NCBI RefSeq assembly: GCF_963678635.1
Contig: NC_087070.1
Span: 41,235,831 to 41,299,830, forward strand
Length of the DNA stretch: 64,000 nt
Direction: 5' to 3'
DNA from: Symsagittifera roscoffensis
Taxonomy: Eukaryota > Xenacoelomorpha > Acoela > Convolutidae
Position 1 is the stretch's first letter, and every line of letters begins with the position of its first letter. This document shows positions 19,316 through 30,102 of the stretch, piece by piece. The notes below the pieces were generated by a model, which ran no database searches, was not told where the DNA came from, and saw only the letters and a program-made list of their open reading frames with translations. Both the position numbers and the translations under genes were made by a program.

Positions 19316-22016
19316 ATGGAACTAGAACTGTAAATCAAATGAGAATGATTGGTAAATGATCATTAACATTTAGAAATTTAAAAAAAAATCTGATCTGCTG
19401 CAATCTATCAATCATTGCAACTACAAACAACTAGTATGTAATATCATTGCAACGGAAGGGGATCGAGTACATAATCTGACGGCGTTGAGCGCCTGACTAC
19501 TAAAACTTCACTACTTTCTGTGATTTTTAAAGAAGCATCATTCCGTTAAGTGTCAAGGAGCAACTTGGCGTTTTGGTGAGCTTTGGTCTTTTTTCAGATA
19601 TATATGGTGTAAGCTGGATTGGAATTCGATATCATGGAAGTTCGGCCTATGCGGCATAACTGGTGTCGCTCTTGTGGGTTATTTGACTTGGCCTCTTCTG
19701 GTTTATGACAAAAAGGGAGCGAAAGCGTCAAAATACGGAAAAGGAAGAATGTTATTTAGAGGTTTAGATAATCCTAGAAACTGGTGCTTCGTAAATTCAG
19801 CTGTGCAAGCATTATCCGCAACGAAAGCTTTTCAGTCTTGGCTTGAATCAATTTGTGTAGAAAACGATGATTCTCTGGCAGTTGGCAACAATCTGAAGTT
19901 TTTAATAGCCGAACTAAACCGACCTTCGGTCGAGATGAGTTCAGAAATTTTATCGTGCGCTAATCTACTTAATGCACTGGTGTTCAAACATGGCTGGACT
20001 AGAGAGTGCAAACAGCAAGATGTGCATGAGGCTTTGATTCTACTTTTTGAAGCTATTTTAAGCGAAATGAGTTCACGTTCAGCTCAAGAGAACCACTTAA
20101 ATTTCAAGATTTCTTCAAAGGCTTCGGAGAATAATGCTCGCATTCGAACAGTGTCGAAAGTAAAAGTATCGTTGCCTTTTTCTATGTATGCAGTATCTGT
20201 AATGAAATGTCTATCGTGTAAGTGGACGAGAAAACCGTCCAAAATAGAGAGTGCACGGTCGATTTCCATGTACCCTGCCTTTGCACAGACTGTACCCGCC
20301 TCGTGTGAGCTGCAGCTTGACGACCTGCTGAGGAGACATTTCGAGGGGGAGTTACTTACTGGCGTGAACTGTGAAAATTGTTCCAAATTAGGTATATTAA
20401 TCGATTCTAATCGGGGGAGGGGTAATCGATTAGCGATTCTAATCGGGGGAGGTGTTTTGGGGTAAAAGATAGTTGAAAGAAAAATTAACTCAAAGTAGTA
20501 TTGGACAAGTAGTGGCAGAAAAAATAGTATTTTAAAAACAAGCAGGGTAAAAAAACTTCTGGGGCAATGAACGTGTGATGAATTTTTGAGGCTAAAAATT
20601 AAGAGACCGCGTTTATTAGCTTGAAATCTTGAAGTGAGTTGAAGTTCAGTTTAATCAGGGTTTCAACCCGAAGTTCTGAATCTTAAGATTGTCTAAGCAA
20701 TGCATTCTTACATGAGTTCACATTGCAAATTCTGGAGAAGGAGTTAATTTATTTTGAAGGTACAATCTAGCAATTGCTTTCAAGCATCTTAAAACTTTTG
20801 TGATGATTCAACTAACTCGGTTTTTTATTGTATATATCGAATGACAGTCAGAATGTGCTATAGACGCAGTGTTCAACTGTACTCAATAGTTAACTCTGTC
20901 GAGCGCAACGTTTAAGAATTTTTTCAGGCTCAATGTTCAAAAGAGAATCAAAAATTTTCAAGATCTATCCGCAATTAAAAAAAACTTTTCAGCCGAGATA
21001 GACAGTACATGTCAATTTTTTGTCTAAAACATTACAGCAACGCTTTCTTTCTTAAACAAGTGTACTATAAAAACAACTCCCCTTTTTTATCTTCAGAAGT
21101 TTTTTCAAGCAAGCTCTTCGAGCGAAGTACAGAAAACCATGTTGCTGAAATTCATCTCTTGAACGTTAAAAAGCTTATTCTCGTGAAAGTTTGATTTTGA
21201 ACTCAAAATCAAAGTCAAAAATTATAAATCGTGATTTGATGTTTGAAAAAGTATTTCTCTAGCGAAATGAATGATACCCTGTCTAAATTGATGCCGGCGA
21301 GAGATTGTTTACTTGTCCCTGCGAGAAAGCTTATTTTGAAAACTGATTAGCTTTGTTAAAATGTTACATGTGCTCAAAAATAACTGATTTTACGCAGAAA
21401 TGGTTTGGTTATAGTTTTCTCTTGGTTTGTTTGACAAAGTGTGTCAATTGTTTGCTAAACCTAGATGACAGCACTGAATAAGGTTTTAAGTAATTCAGTG
21501 CTCGCTTTGGCCAAACTTTTGTCCTCGATGAATTGTTTCTCCTTGGATTAGAGTTTCATGTTTTTTTTAGCTGGCGGAGTTCCGATCAACACAAGTCAGA
21601 AAAGGTCTTTCAAAATCCTGAAAGCGCCTCGATGTTTGATGCTGCATTTAAACCGTACTTTTTGGTCTCCTTTCGGGGAACCTCGGAAGCTTCTGAACCA
21701 CGTTGCATTTCCAGTTATGCTCAATCTCTTACCATTCATGCATGAGTATTTCAAGTTGACTTCCGACACGAATCGATTTTGGTATAAGTTATCGGCGGTT
21801 ATTTCCCATTTAGGAGCTTCAAATGAGTTTGGACATTACATAACCTACAAAAGAGTGAAAAATAAAGAAAGGGAGCGCTGGCTCTGCATTTCAGATGAAG
21901 AGGTCGAATATTGTTCAGTAGACGCCGTTTTGAATTCTAGTTTTTATATTTTAGTTTACGACAGATTTGATGGACGAATTGATAATACTGCTAATTATGT
22001 AAAATCGAAACTTTAA
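19316..22016 (+). CDS. USP30: USP30-like mitochondrial deubiquitinase
   Basis: Removes ubiquitin from outer-membrane proteins and restrains mitophagy in animals. Secure exons: 19598-20391 and 21571-22016 (joins TTAG|GTATAT and TTTTTTAG|CT, phases agree). A tentative first exon is 19316-19329 (ATG plus 11 bases, donor GTAAAT), the only nearby ATG I found with the right phase; product about 417 residues (human 517). In order: hydrophobic anchor WKFGLCGITGVALVGYLTWP (about 18-37) followed by Lys-rich DKKGAKASK, as in USP30; Cys box LDNPRNWCFVNS (Cys about 68); two CxxC zinc pairs, MKCLSC and VNCENC; His box FGHYITYKR (His about 358); RWLCISDEEV, whose Ser (about 377) aligns with the catalytic Ser special to USP30. 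Missing relative to human: the long loop before the His box. The N-terminus is uncertain; the rest is firm. Confidence 0.9.
20392..21570. other. USP30 intron
   Basis: 1,179-bp GT-AG intron. Next to the donor is a short tandem duplication: ATTCTAATCGGGGGAGG occurs twice, about 31 bp apart (about 20403-20453). Nothing else is recognised. Confidence 0.8.
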
Positions 22017-22037
22017 ACTTTATATTCCTTTTTGTTT

Positions 22038-22380
22038 TCACAAGCGAGCGTAGTGTAAAAGAATGCATCTATTTTTTCCCGACCTAACTCAAAATTAAAA
22101 GTGTTCTTTTGGTGTCACTTTACAGGTTTGCTATAATCACGATGTGTAGCATTGAAGTTTCATAGCATCTGTTCTCTGCTGTATTGGTGGCTACTGTGTG
22201 CCGGTGGTCAAGCAAAAGTGGCTCAGATACAAGGACGCGAGACTCCGAGTCTTGAGGTCGCACGTTTGAATTCGACTCGTAGAAGTTATATTACTCTAGG
22301 CTTCTTTTTAACTTTTTTATTTCACTTTTTAGAGCTTCTTTTTTCGCTTGTTGCTAAATGCGGCTTAGCCTCTATGTAAA
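22038..22380 (+). mobile_element. SINE family I with 5' module, after USP30 stop
   Basis: Begins 22 bases after the USP30 stop with CAAGCGAGCGTAGTGTAAAAG. The AAAAGTGTTC and CATAGCATCTG marks of the 5' module follow, then a tRNA-like head (gcgagactccgagtcttgaggtcgcacgtttgaattcg, about 22237-22274, with an insertion before it) and the tail GCGGCTTAGCCTCTATGT. It probably lies in the USP30 3' UTR or just beyond; no AATAAA precedes it. Confidence 0.75.
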
Positions 22381-24064
22381 TTTTTAGTCTGATAAGGATG
22401 TTGAGCAGTATTTTTTCGAGAGGGCTGAGGCTGCGTGACGTGTTAGGTCAATTAATTTTCCAATGCTTCCCAAAGCAGGTTTTGAAATAAAACGTGTCAA
22501 AAATGATGTATGTATGCATTTTAAGAAAAGTTTTGATCAAAAATTGCGTGGGACAAATTTTCTTAATGCATTTTTTGTAATTACATTTTTCTTACATTTT
22601 GTGTAATTCGCCCCTTTTCTCTGCGTTGAAAATTCTATGCGCGGCAAGTTGAACGCCGATTTAGTATATTATTGGTTAATACGCTTCCGATAAGCAAGCG
22701 TTATCAAACTGGAATCCAGACTTTTCCGGGTTAACAACTTGTTTAACAAATGCATTTGAATCCCTAGACTTCATTCACGTGCACTCGTGCAAATTTAAGT
22801 TCTACCGGTCTACTGTTACTACTGACAGTTCTTTTAAGAAGCAAAGTCTTAAGTTTTGAAGACAAAATATTCCGTTTCAAAAAAATTTTCGGTCTATTGT
22901 TAGTCAGGTTATGTTTTGTCGGCTTAGTTGCCGCATCAAGGAATTTTCTTGTTTTACAAAATATTTACAGAAAAACATATGATAGCTTGGCTTACATCAA
23001 AATCAAACTTTATTAGTTTTTCAGGCAAACATGGTTTTTGAGAAAAATACTACGCCTGAGGTGGCGGAGGTCCTGTGTTCGAACTAGGCCAGAACTTTTT
23101 TTTCTCAAAAGGGAAATATTCTGTTTCGAAAAATTGTCGACCTGTTGTGTGTCTGCTTATGTTTGGTCAGCCAACTTTTGCCGGATTAGTTGCCGATCAA
23201 TTTTGGTGTCTGAATACTTATTAAACGCCAGTTATTGTGTTTTCAAATTGAACATCATTCCAGACAAATTTCTGAAAGTTTTGTAGTTAAGGTTTTCGAA
23301 ATGTTCTAATTGTTTTTCGACTTAATGGCTTTTCTTTCATTTTCTGTCTGCTAGATTGCAACGCTATGTGTGTGTGGTATTGCAAGTGGTGCGAAGTTCC
23401 GCTCCGCCTCTGCGTGAGAAAAGATGATGCGATTGTAAAATCATGCATCAAGAAAATTTGTCGCTCTGAGGGCTCTAGCTTAACACTGCCACTAAATCGT
23501 CCTTCATGCGTTTCAAATAGGAACCAAAAACTGAAAAGCTTGATACCTTTCTGCAAATTTTATTGCATTAAGGTCTTAAGGAATTAAAAAACATATGATC
23601 TGTTTTGCTATTACCACTGCAGCTTCGAGTTATTCTCAACAGGAGTTTTATATCGGGAATATAACTAAAATTGATATGGAGGGAAAGGGTAATGGGCAAC
23701 CGTGTCTCTTGGACTACAAGATTTCTGAGCGCAATATAACGTGTTAAGCATAACTTCAAAGTTTTGCCAAATTTGTGTCTTTTTTATTATATTTGGTGTT
23801 TTGACGGGTTTATTTGGGGCTTTTTGGACCGCTTGGATTTGGAAATTGTTTTTTTTTGCAAAAGTTGTCATTCAGATGCATGGCTTAGAAAAAAATCACT
23901 GAAAACAATGCAGACAAAAGGAGTGGAAAGAAGTATTGTTTCAGATGTTGCCTATGTTAGATAGTCTTCATAAGTAGAGAAGTATTCACGTCGCGTCATC
24001 ATTCTGCATCGTCATCACAACAACAACAACAACAATCAGGTTTTTCAACCGGTTTAGTTAAAAC
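22381..24064. other. Spacer between USP30 and the TPD52-like gene
   Basis: Two diverged copies of a repeat (ATATTC(C/T)GTTTC ... GGCTTAGTTGCCG / GGATTAGTTGCCG) lie at about 22864-22950 and 23108-23205. A B-box-like GTGTTCGAACTAGGCC is at about 23073-23089. A solo SINE tail (GCAAGTGGTGCGAAGTTCCG) is at about 23378-23415. A (CAA)n run just before the ATG (about 24016-24034) is likely 5' UTR. No exon is seen. Confidence 0.5.
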
Positions 24065-24253
24065 ATGTCTCTCTCGGGTGCTACTAGTGACAGTGATCCG
24101 GCAGGGGCCACGGGGGCTTTTGGGGGAGGGGGACAGGAAGAGGAAGAATGGGAACTGCCTCCACCTTCGATGAGGACTGACGATGCACGGAGTCAGGATG
24201 AGTTGACGAAGGACTTGTTCAAGGTTGAAGAGGAGATTCGAACATTGCGACAG
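24065..24253 (+). CDS. TPD52-like protein, first coding exon (partial gene)
   Basis: Encodes 63 residues: a Gly/Ser/Asp-rich start, an acidic EEEEWELPPP segment, then SQDELTKDLFKVEEEIRTL ending RQ at a strong donor (CAG|GTACTG at 24254). The last part aligns closely with the start of the tumor protein D52 coiled coil (pattern L...EL.KVEEEI.TL.QVL), and D52 family genes have an intron near this point from memory. D52 proteins are small coiled-coil adaptors in vesicle trafficking and lipid-droplet or secretory functions. No following exon (expected to begin VLAAKEK-like) was found to the right, so the remaining exons either lie beyond 64000 or the assembly is broken. Paralogue (D52, D53, D54) cannot be decided. 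Confidence 0.75.
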
Positions 24254-24506
24254 GTACTGCCTTCTTCTTTATTCTACTTATGAATGTTTCTTTAGATTTG
24301 TTAATTATGTTTTGTTAATTTATGCTGAAAATCATTTACAAACGTTTCTTTTTTAAACTGGAAAGCTACTAATATTCCTAAAATGCTTAATATTCCAAAT
24401 TGCACGGATTCAAAATGGTAGTTACATCTTAAAGAGTTTTTATTACGTTTGCGATTTGTCAGAGTTATCACCGGAATGTGGAATGTTTCCTGTAAACAAC
24501 TTGAAC

Positions 24507-24800
24507 AAAGCCATCGAATTGTTTAAGAGTCGATGTACGTAGCTCGGATTCTTAAATAGGTCGCGATGATTTTTTTTTCAGGAAAAGTCTTACTATTTCT
24601 TTAGGCTCAAATTTGCTTTTTTTGCGGTTTAACGTTTTATTTCTTTTGAAGTTCCATTGTTAAAAAGAAGGCAAATTTCACTATCAAACAGTAAAAGTGT
24701 AAATGGGACGAAAAACGTAATTGACTTCTATTTTCAAAAATGGAATTTAATTATCAGATTTCGCAACGAAATAAAATATTTTCTTATTGATCCAGTTTTT
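24507..24800 (+). repeat. R1 repeat copy c, left half
   Basis: Starts ATTGTTTAAGAGTCGATG, continues through GATTCTTAAATAGGTCGCG to TTATTGATCCAGTTTTT. The family then continues at 25247, after an inserted SINE. It shows the interruption by family II directly. Confidence 0.7.
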
Positions 24801-24833
24801 AAACAAGCAAAGCAACCTAAGACGCCGATTTTA

Positions 24834-25246
24834 GTGTTCATTTTGAAAGTGTTAGATTTGATCGATAATCAGCTATAAGGTACAGCCAATTACAAATAGC
24901 ACTTTAGCTTCTAGGTATCATGGATCTGTAGCGTAGAGGTAGGGAAGGAGACCCGCAACAAAATAAGAGGGTTCGAGCCTGGGCAGGGTCGGATGTTTTT
25001 AATTAAATTTTTCGTATACTAGTTAAAATGTGTCCGCTCTATAAATTGAGGCATGATAGTTGGTAAATGGACTGGTACTGCTAATGCGTCATAATTGGCT
25101 TGCGTCACTCAGCAATTTCACAGACTCATAATTGGCGTGCGTCACTTAAGAATTTTTCTAGACTCAAAGTTTCACTCATTCAGTTTTTCCCAGTAGCGTT
25201 ATCGGCGAGATTTTGCTTGCGTACGCGAAGTGCAACTTCGTTCTGT
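24834..25246 (+). mobile_element. SINE family II, nested in R1
   Basis: Same order as 17396-17836: TACAGCCAATTACAAATAGC, head with TCTGTAGCGTAGAGGTAGG and GAGGGTTCGAGCCTGGG, body TGTCCGCTCTATAAATTGA, and tail GCGAAGTGCAACTTCGTTCTG. It sits between the two halves of an R1 copy. Confidence 0.8.
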
Positions 25247-25440
25247 GTATCAAATTGGGTTAATTTTATCAAAAAAGTGCTAGTCAAAATTCTCTAGACT
25301 TTTAAGGGCATCTATTTTTTTCTTTGAAACCCGAGAGTTGAGATTCTTTCAAAAAACAATACAGTATTTTTTTCTGTTTGCTTGCGTTCATTTACTCTTT
25401 TCTAAATGTCTGTTGGCTGTGTTTGATAGCTTGATGTATA
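25247..25440 (+). repeat. R1 repeat copy c, right half
   Basis: CAAATTGGGTTAATTTTATC...GTGCTAGTC... to AAATGTCTGTTGGCTGTG, aligning with the right half of 18890-19300. Confidence 0.7.
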
Positions 25441-26232
25441 GCCATTCAAGTTGAGCCTCTCGTTCTGCTTTTGTGGCTCAGATTAAGCGTCTATGCTTGG
25501 GGAGACAGAGATCTGGGGCGTGAGTCTTTGAGTACCTGTGATTTTTGCAAACTGAAACTATCAATCGTTAGCTGATTTTTTATCGGCTTATTTGTCACAA
25601 CACAAACTTTTGATATAATTTAAGCAATTATTACTACATATGAAAGTCATGGAACTTAGTATTCGGGTGTTTTAGTTTTTTTGTTTTCCACGCAAAATCA
25701 GCCACCCCAAATAATCATCGGAATGGGTTGACTGATATATCATATTAAATTCATTCGTTCGTGATTCGAACGGTATTCAAAAATTGGTCATAGTATTGAG
25801 AAAAACAGGTTTAAAATAATTGATTTTTGGTCTTTAATCGAGCGAATAAAGCGAGCGAGCAGGCTTACAATTTTTTAAAATAACATAGCTTACAATAGCT
25901 CTATTTAAGGTGCAAAAACTTAGTTTTACTTAAATTAAGTTAATTTTTGAGCTTTTTGGCGCTCTTTGGAATCGCAAGCTTCAAAAATTCAACAAAATGC
26001 AAAAAATTGGCCTAGTTGGATCGTAGAATTTTTTTCTTTTGCTGTACGCAATTTACATCTTAGTTGCTTCTAGTGTTTTGATTATCTTCTGATGTTTGTG
26101 ATTTAAGCAACCTTGACTTCGTATAATTACTTTTTTGTTTTTTTTGGCTCGAAAACTTTGATCCTCCCAATCGATTTCGGTTTGTATTTTTTTGGCCTAT
26201 TGACCTAATTTTGAGTCGTTTCAATGGAAACA
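25441..26232. other. Unannotated stretch, TPD52-like intron
   Basis: AT-rich DNA with no recognised exon, RNA gene or repeat of the families in this window. A TATCGGCTTATTTG-like phrase at about 25578 weakly recalls the 27540-27990 repeat. Confidence 0.4.
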
Positions 26233-27432
26233 TCTATACTATATTTAAATGCGAGTGACAGCTATCTCCCATGTTTAAGCATAATATTTTTTGCATATTT
26301 AACGAACGAATTTTTTCATGTTTAAGCTATATCATATATTGCAATGCTTAAAAAAAATTTTCAATTGGTTCTCAGCAAGGTCATTAATTTTTCAGTAATT
26401 TTTTGTCGAGGCCAAATTAAGTCTGTCTGTATACCTGCTTTTTTATTTAATGACTGCTCAAATACTTTAAGTTTCGAGATATGACGTTTTATGTGATTTT
26501 TCAAAAAAAATTTCAAGAAAATTAAAATAATTTTTTTCTTCAAATTTGAAAAATCACAACCTGTAGTTGGGGGCTATCAGAGTACTTTCAGGGGTTGCAA
26601 ACCTTGCCTCTAATTACGACTGCTCAAGTTGATTTAGTTTTCGAGATATGACGTTTTTTGTGATTTTTTCAAAACAGTTTTCAAAAATTAATTAATTTTT
26701 TTTTTTCAAAATTTTAAATTCTTTTAGCTGTAGTTGGGTGCTGTCAGGGTACTCTCAGGAGTTGCAAATCTTGCCTTCAAATAGGACTGCTCAAATCCTT
26801 GTAGTTTTCCAGATATGCCGTTTTTTGTGAGTTTTCAAAAAAATTTCATGAAAACTAAATTTTTTTTTTCGGAACTACCAACCTGTAGTATGGGATTGTC
26901 AGAATATTCTCAGGGGTTGCGGATTTGGCCTCCAATTAAGAAATTTTCAGAAATCCCAAACAAACTTTTTTTTAAAAATTTGAAATTCCCAACCCTGTAC
27001 TTGGGGACTATCAGAGTACTCTCGCGGTTTGCAAACCTTGCATCCAATTATGACTGCTCAAGTTTTTGTGTTTTGAAGTTTTCCAGATATGATGTTTTTG
27101 TGATTTTTTCAAAATTTTTCAGAAAACTCAACTTTGAGTGTTTTTTTAATTTGAAATTCCTAACCCTGTATCTTGGTGCTGCCCGGGTACTTCCAGGAGT
27201 TGTTAATCTTGCCTCCAAATATGACTACTCAAATACTTGTACTTTTCGAGATTTGACGTTTTCGAGATGACTGAAAAAAGCTATTAAAAAAAATATCAAA
27301 TATGAAATTACCAGCCATGTAATTGGGTGCTTTCAGAGTTCACTAAAAGCCTGCAGATCTGGTTTCCAGATCTTGTTTCCAGTTTTTCATGTTGTCAAAA
27401 ATTCGAAGCATCGAAGGTGCGTTACACGCTAG
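26233..27432 (+). mobile_element. Non-autonomous Helitron, copy 1
   Basis: Starts TCTATACTATATTTAAATGC at 26233 after an A. It ends in CTAG at 27429-27432 before a T, with a short stem-loop (GCATC-GAA-GGTGC, 27408-27420) about nine bases upstream. TC start, CTRR end, a terminal hairpin and insertion between A and T are the Helitron signature. It has no Rep/helicase coding. Most of the interior is a tandem array of about 166-bp monomers. The partner copy is at 28909-29549. Confidence 0.82.
26440..27320 (+). repeat. Tandem monomers of about 166 bp inside Helitron 1
   Basis: The landmark CGAGATATGACG (or a variant) recurs at about 26475, 26641, 26808, 27083 and 27248, spaced 165-168 apart except for one partly deleted step. 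Each monomer carries GTAGTTGGG, ATCAGAGTACTCTCAGGGGT and GACTGCTCAA. Helitron 2 holds about two more monomers (29100-29470). Confidence 0.85.
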
Positions 27433-27539
27433 TAATTTTTATGCTCGCCTCTCAATCGAACAAATTGCTTACATCTTTACAAATTATTACATGTTTTTCA
27501 TGACAACACTACCTTCTTCCTTTTTTGGCTGCTTATTTT

Positions 27540-27990
27540 TTCTACAGAAGTCTTCTTCAGTCATTTTTTGGATATTTTTTTGGCTCTTTAATTATTATTT
27601 TTTTTCGGCTAAATACGTTTAGGTCTATATTATATCGGCTTATTGGCCTCATTTTCTTTTAATTGACCAGCAAATGAAATTTTGCGTATGTTGTGTTGTG
27701 AGGGCGAGGTGGTCTTTTATAAGTCTGAAGTCTTGTTGATATCTTTTCGGCTTGGTTTCTGCTGAGGTAATTTCGGCTTTGTTAATGCTTGGTTAATTTT
27801 CTTCCGATGCTCATTTCACATTCTATTGTTTTGGCATGTTTTTATTTGAAAATAAGCCTGATTCATTTTTTGGATCTAGTTTCTTTTGATGGTCTCGATT
27901 TTTTTTTGATGTTGTCCGACTTAGTGGTTTTCTTGTTTTGTATCGCAAATGATGCGAAGCGCAGCTTCGCCTCTCTGTTTTAAAACTATT
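27540..27990 (+). repeat. Second copy of the 5055-5795 repeat family
   Basis: Shares TTTCGGCTAAATACG, CTATATTATATCGGCTTATT, CGATGCTCATTTCACATT and the hairpin tail GCGAAGCGCAGCTTCGC with CTCT (about 27954-27975). This copy shows that the family ends in the same tail as the SINEs. Confidence 0.7.
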
Positions 27991-28061
27991 TTCCTATCTT
28001 TTATTGTGAGTTATCTGAAATTATGATTTTCATGAGTTGGCTGATCAGTGACATACATTTG

Positions 28062-28110
28062 TTTGGCAAGTGGTGCGAAGCTCCGTTTGTCTCTCAATTT
28101 CTTGAAAAGT
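28062..28110 (+). repeat. Solo SINE tail
   Basis: GGCAAGTGGTGCGAAGCTCC followed by GTTTGTCTCTCAATT: the shared 3' tail with its right arm decayed. Confidence 0.5.
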
Positions 28111-28263
28111 CGTGAGGATTTTTTTGGGCTGATAATTTTTTTCGTGTTGTGTGTTTCTGTTAACGCTTCTTTGATTTGTTATGGACATATTTTAATTTTT
28201 TTAACTTAAATTTTCTTATGAAGACAAATAAAAACATTCAAAAATCTAAGTAAGTGTTTTTAG

Positions 28264-28441
28264 TAAGCTTCCGTGGCGTAGTGGTTAGTGTGCGAGACTC
28301 TTAATCTGTAGGTTGCTGGTCGAATCTCAGAGGTAGACGAGTTTTTGCTAATTCGAGGATTATTTCTGCTTTTTTATTGCACTTTATAGAGCTGCCTTTT
28401 GTCATGTTCTCGCAAGTGTTTGCGAAGCTTCGCCTCTGTCT
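28264..28441 (+). mobile_element. SINE family I, tRNA-Lys-like head
   Basis: The clearest head: CCGTGGCGTAGTGGTTAGTG, then GCGAGACTCTTAATCTGTAG and a B box TGGTCGAATCTCAG. GAGACTCTTAATCT matches the anticodon arm of tRNA-Lys(CUU). The body TTTTTGCTAATTCGAGG and tail TTTGCGAAGCTTCGCCTCTG complete it. It abuts the right half of R1 at 28442. Confidence 0.88.
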
Positions 28442-28640
28442 CAAATTGGGTTAATTTCATCAAACCAGTGCTGTTCTAGAAATTAAAAGAGCTTGAAGGG
28501 CATCTTGTTTTTTCTTAAAAATTTGAGCTTTTTTCAAAAAACAAGTGAATGATGTTTTTTGTTTCGTCGTCTTGATTGAATTTTTTCCAACTGCATGTTG
28601 GCTATGTTCTTTGTTGTTTGTTGGAAAATTTTTCGGCTTT
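28442..28640 (+). repeat. R1 repeat, right half only
   Basis: CAAATTGGGTTAATTTCATC through GGGCATCTTGTTTTTTC to AACTGCATGTTGGCTATG. It starts at the same internal R1 position as the copy at 25247. Confidence 0.7.
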
Positions 28641-28908
28641 GAAAATGTTAATCCGCACTCACCCAAACATAGTTGGCAGTAGATTTTTTAAATTGGTTTT
28701 AAGTTGAGACAATTGAATTAATGCTGAATTCGGAGAAACGTATTTCAATTTGAAAGCAACTACTGACATTAACATGTTAAACCTGTACAATTTCAATTGC
28801 TCTTCATTAAAAATTGGGCAGTTTCATTCTCCAAACATCCTAATAAAATGGAGAGAGCAAGCAAATCAGCAGACAGAAGCTTTGAACAGTCATTCAGACA
28901 ATCAAAAA

Positions 28909-29549
28909 TCTATACTATATTTAAATGCGTGTGACACGTATCTTGCCATGTGTAAGCGGTTTTTGCAACAGTTAATGGCTTAACGTATGTATGCGTGGGT
29001 AAGCTATATCGTATATTGCAATGGGAAGGATTTTTTTTCGGTTTTTTAGTTTGAATCTAGTGTTTGTTCGACCGAGTTAAAAGTTCGAAACAGAAAAGTG
29101 GAATGATGTCAGAGTTTCCCCAGGGGTCGCGAATTTGGTCTCCAATTAAGTATGCCCAAAACCTTTTAGTGTACGAGATAAGATGATTTTGTGATTTGTA
29201 GCGATTTTGTGATTTTTTTTCGAAGATATCCTAATCATGTAGTTGGGTAATGTGAGGGTACTCTCAGGAGTTGACTGCTCAGATGCTTTCAGTTTCCAAG
29301 ATGTGACGTTTTTTTTGTGTCTTAAAATTTTGTTTTAAATTTTTTCAAAATACTTAACAAAAATTTAAATTTTTTTTCTTCAAAATTTGAATTTGAAAAC
29401 TCATAGAGAAAAAATTATCATCAACATTTGAAATTACGAACCCTATTATTGGTTAGAGTACACTCAAAGGTTCCAAATCATTTTTCAATATATGCTGTTT
29501 TTTATGAGCTCTCAAAAATTCGAAGCACCGGAGGTGCGTTACCCGCTAG
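28909..29549 (+). mobile_element. Non-autonomous Helitron, copy 2
   Basis: Starts TCTATACTATATTTAAATGC at 28909 after an A. It ends in CTAG at 29546-29549 before a T. The terminal stem-loop is perfect (GCACC-GGA-GGTGC, 29525-29537). The ends match copy 1, but the interior has about two 166-bp monomers instead of about five. Confidence 0.84.
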
Positions 29550-29681
29550 TAGTTTTGAAAACTAAATATTTGAAAAACGCTGGTCTTTTTTGCAGTCAGA
29601 TCGCCCATCTAGTCCACGCTCGTTTGACATTAGTTGATTTGGACAAGAAAAACAAAAGCACTTAAATTTATATACGTTTCG

Positions 29682-30102
29682 TGGCAACATGTTTACACTT
29701 GCGAGCTTGCGAGAGTTAGTGTATTAATGTGATCCTTTTTTTTCTAAACTAACTCGCAAATAAAAGTGTTGATTAAATCTGTTCGCTTATTTGGAGGCAC
29801 TTTTGCTATGATCAGGATCTGTAGCATTGGAAGTTTTATAGCATCTGCTGGCAACATGTTTACACTAACGAGCTTGCGAGAGTTAGTGTATTAGTGCGAA
29901 CCTTCTTTTTTTCTTACCTAACTCACAAATAAAAGTGTCCATTAAATGTGTTCACTTATTTGGAGGCACTTTTGCTATAATCAGGATATGTAGCATTCAA
30001 AATTTCATAGCATCTGCTGTTCTGCTTCATTTGTGTCTAATTTTTCTGATTCATTAAGCGTCCGTGGCTGACTGGGTAGTGCGTCAGGCTCATAATATCT
30101 AG
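29682..30102 (+). repeat. Tandem 168-bp modules ending in a cut SINE head
   Basis: Two copies of GGCAACATGTTTACAC...GCGAGCTTGCGAGAG...AGCATCTGCTG start at 29682 and 29850 (168 apart). The second continues into a family I SINE head (GCGTCCGTGGCTGACTGGGT, about 30058) that breaks off at the start of the satellite. The module is the 5' part of the SINE copies at 9431 and 22038. Confidence 0.8.

Noticed and set aside
28264-28340. Functional tRNA-Lys gene
   Set aside because: The B box is damaged, the acceptor stem does not pair well, and the head is followed by the SINE body and tail seen in other copies.
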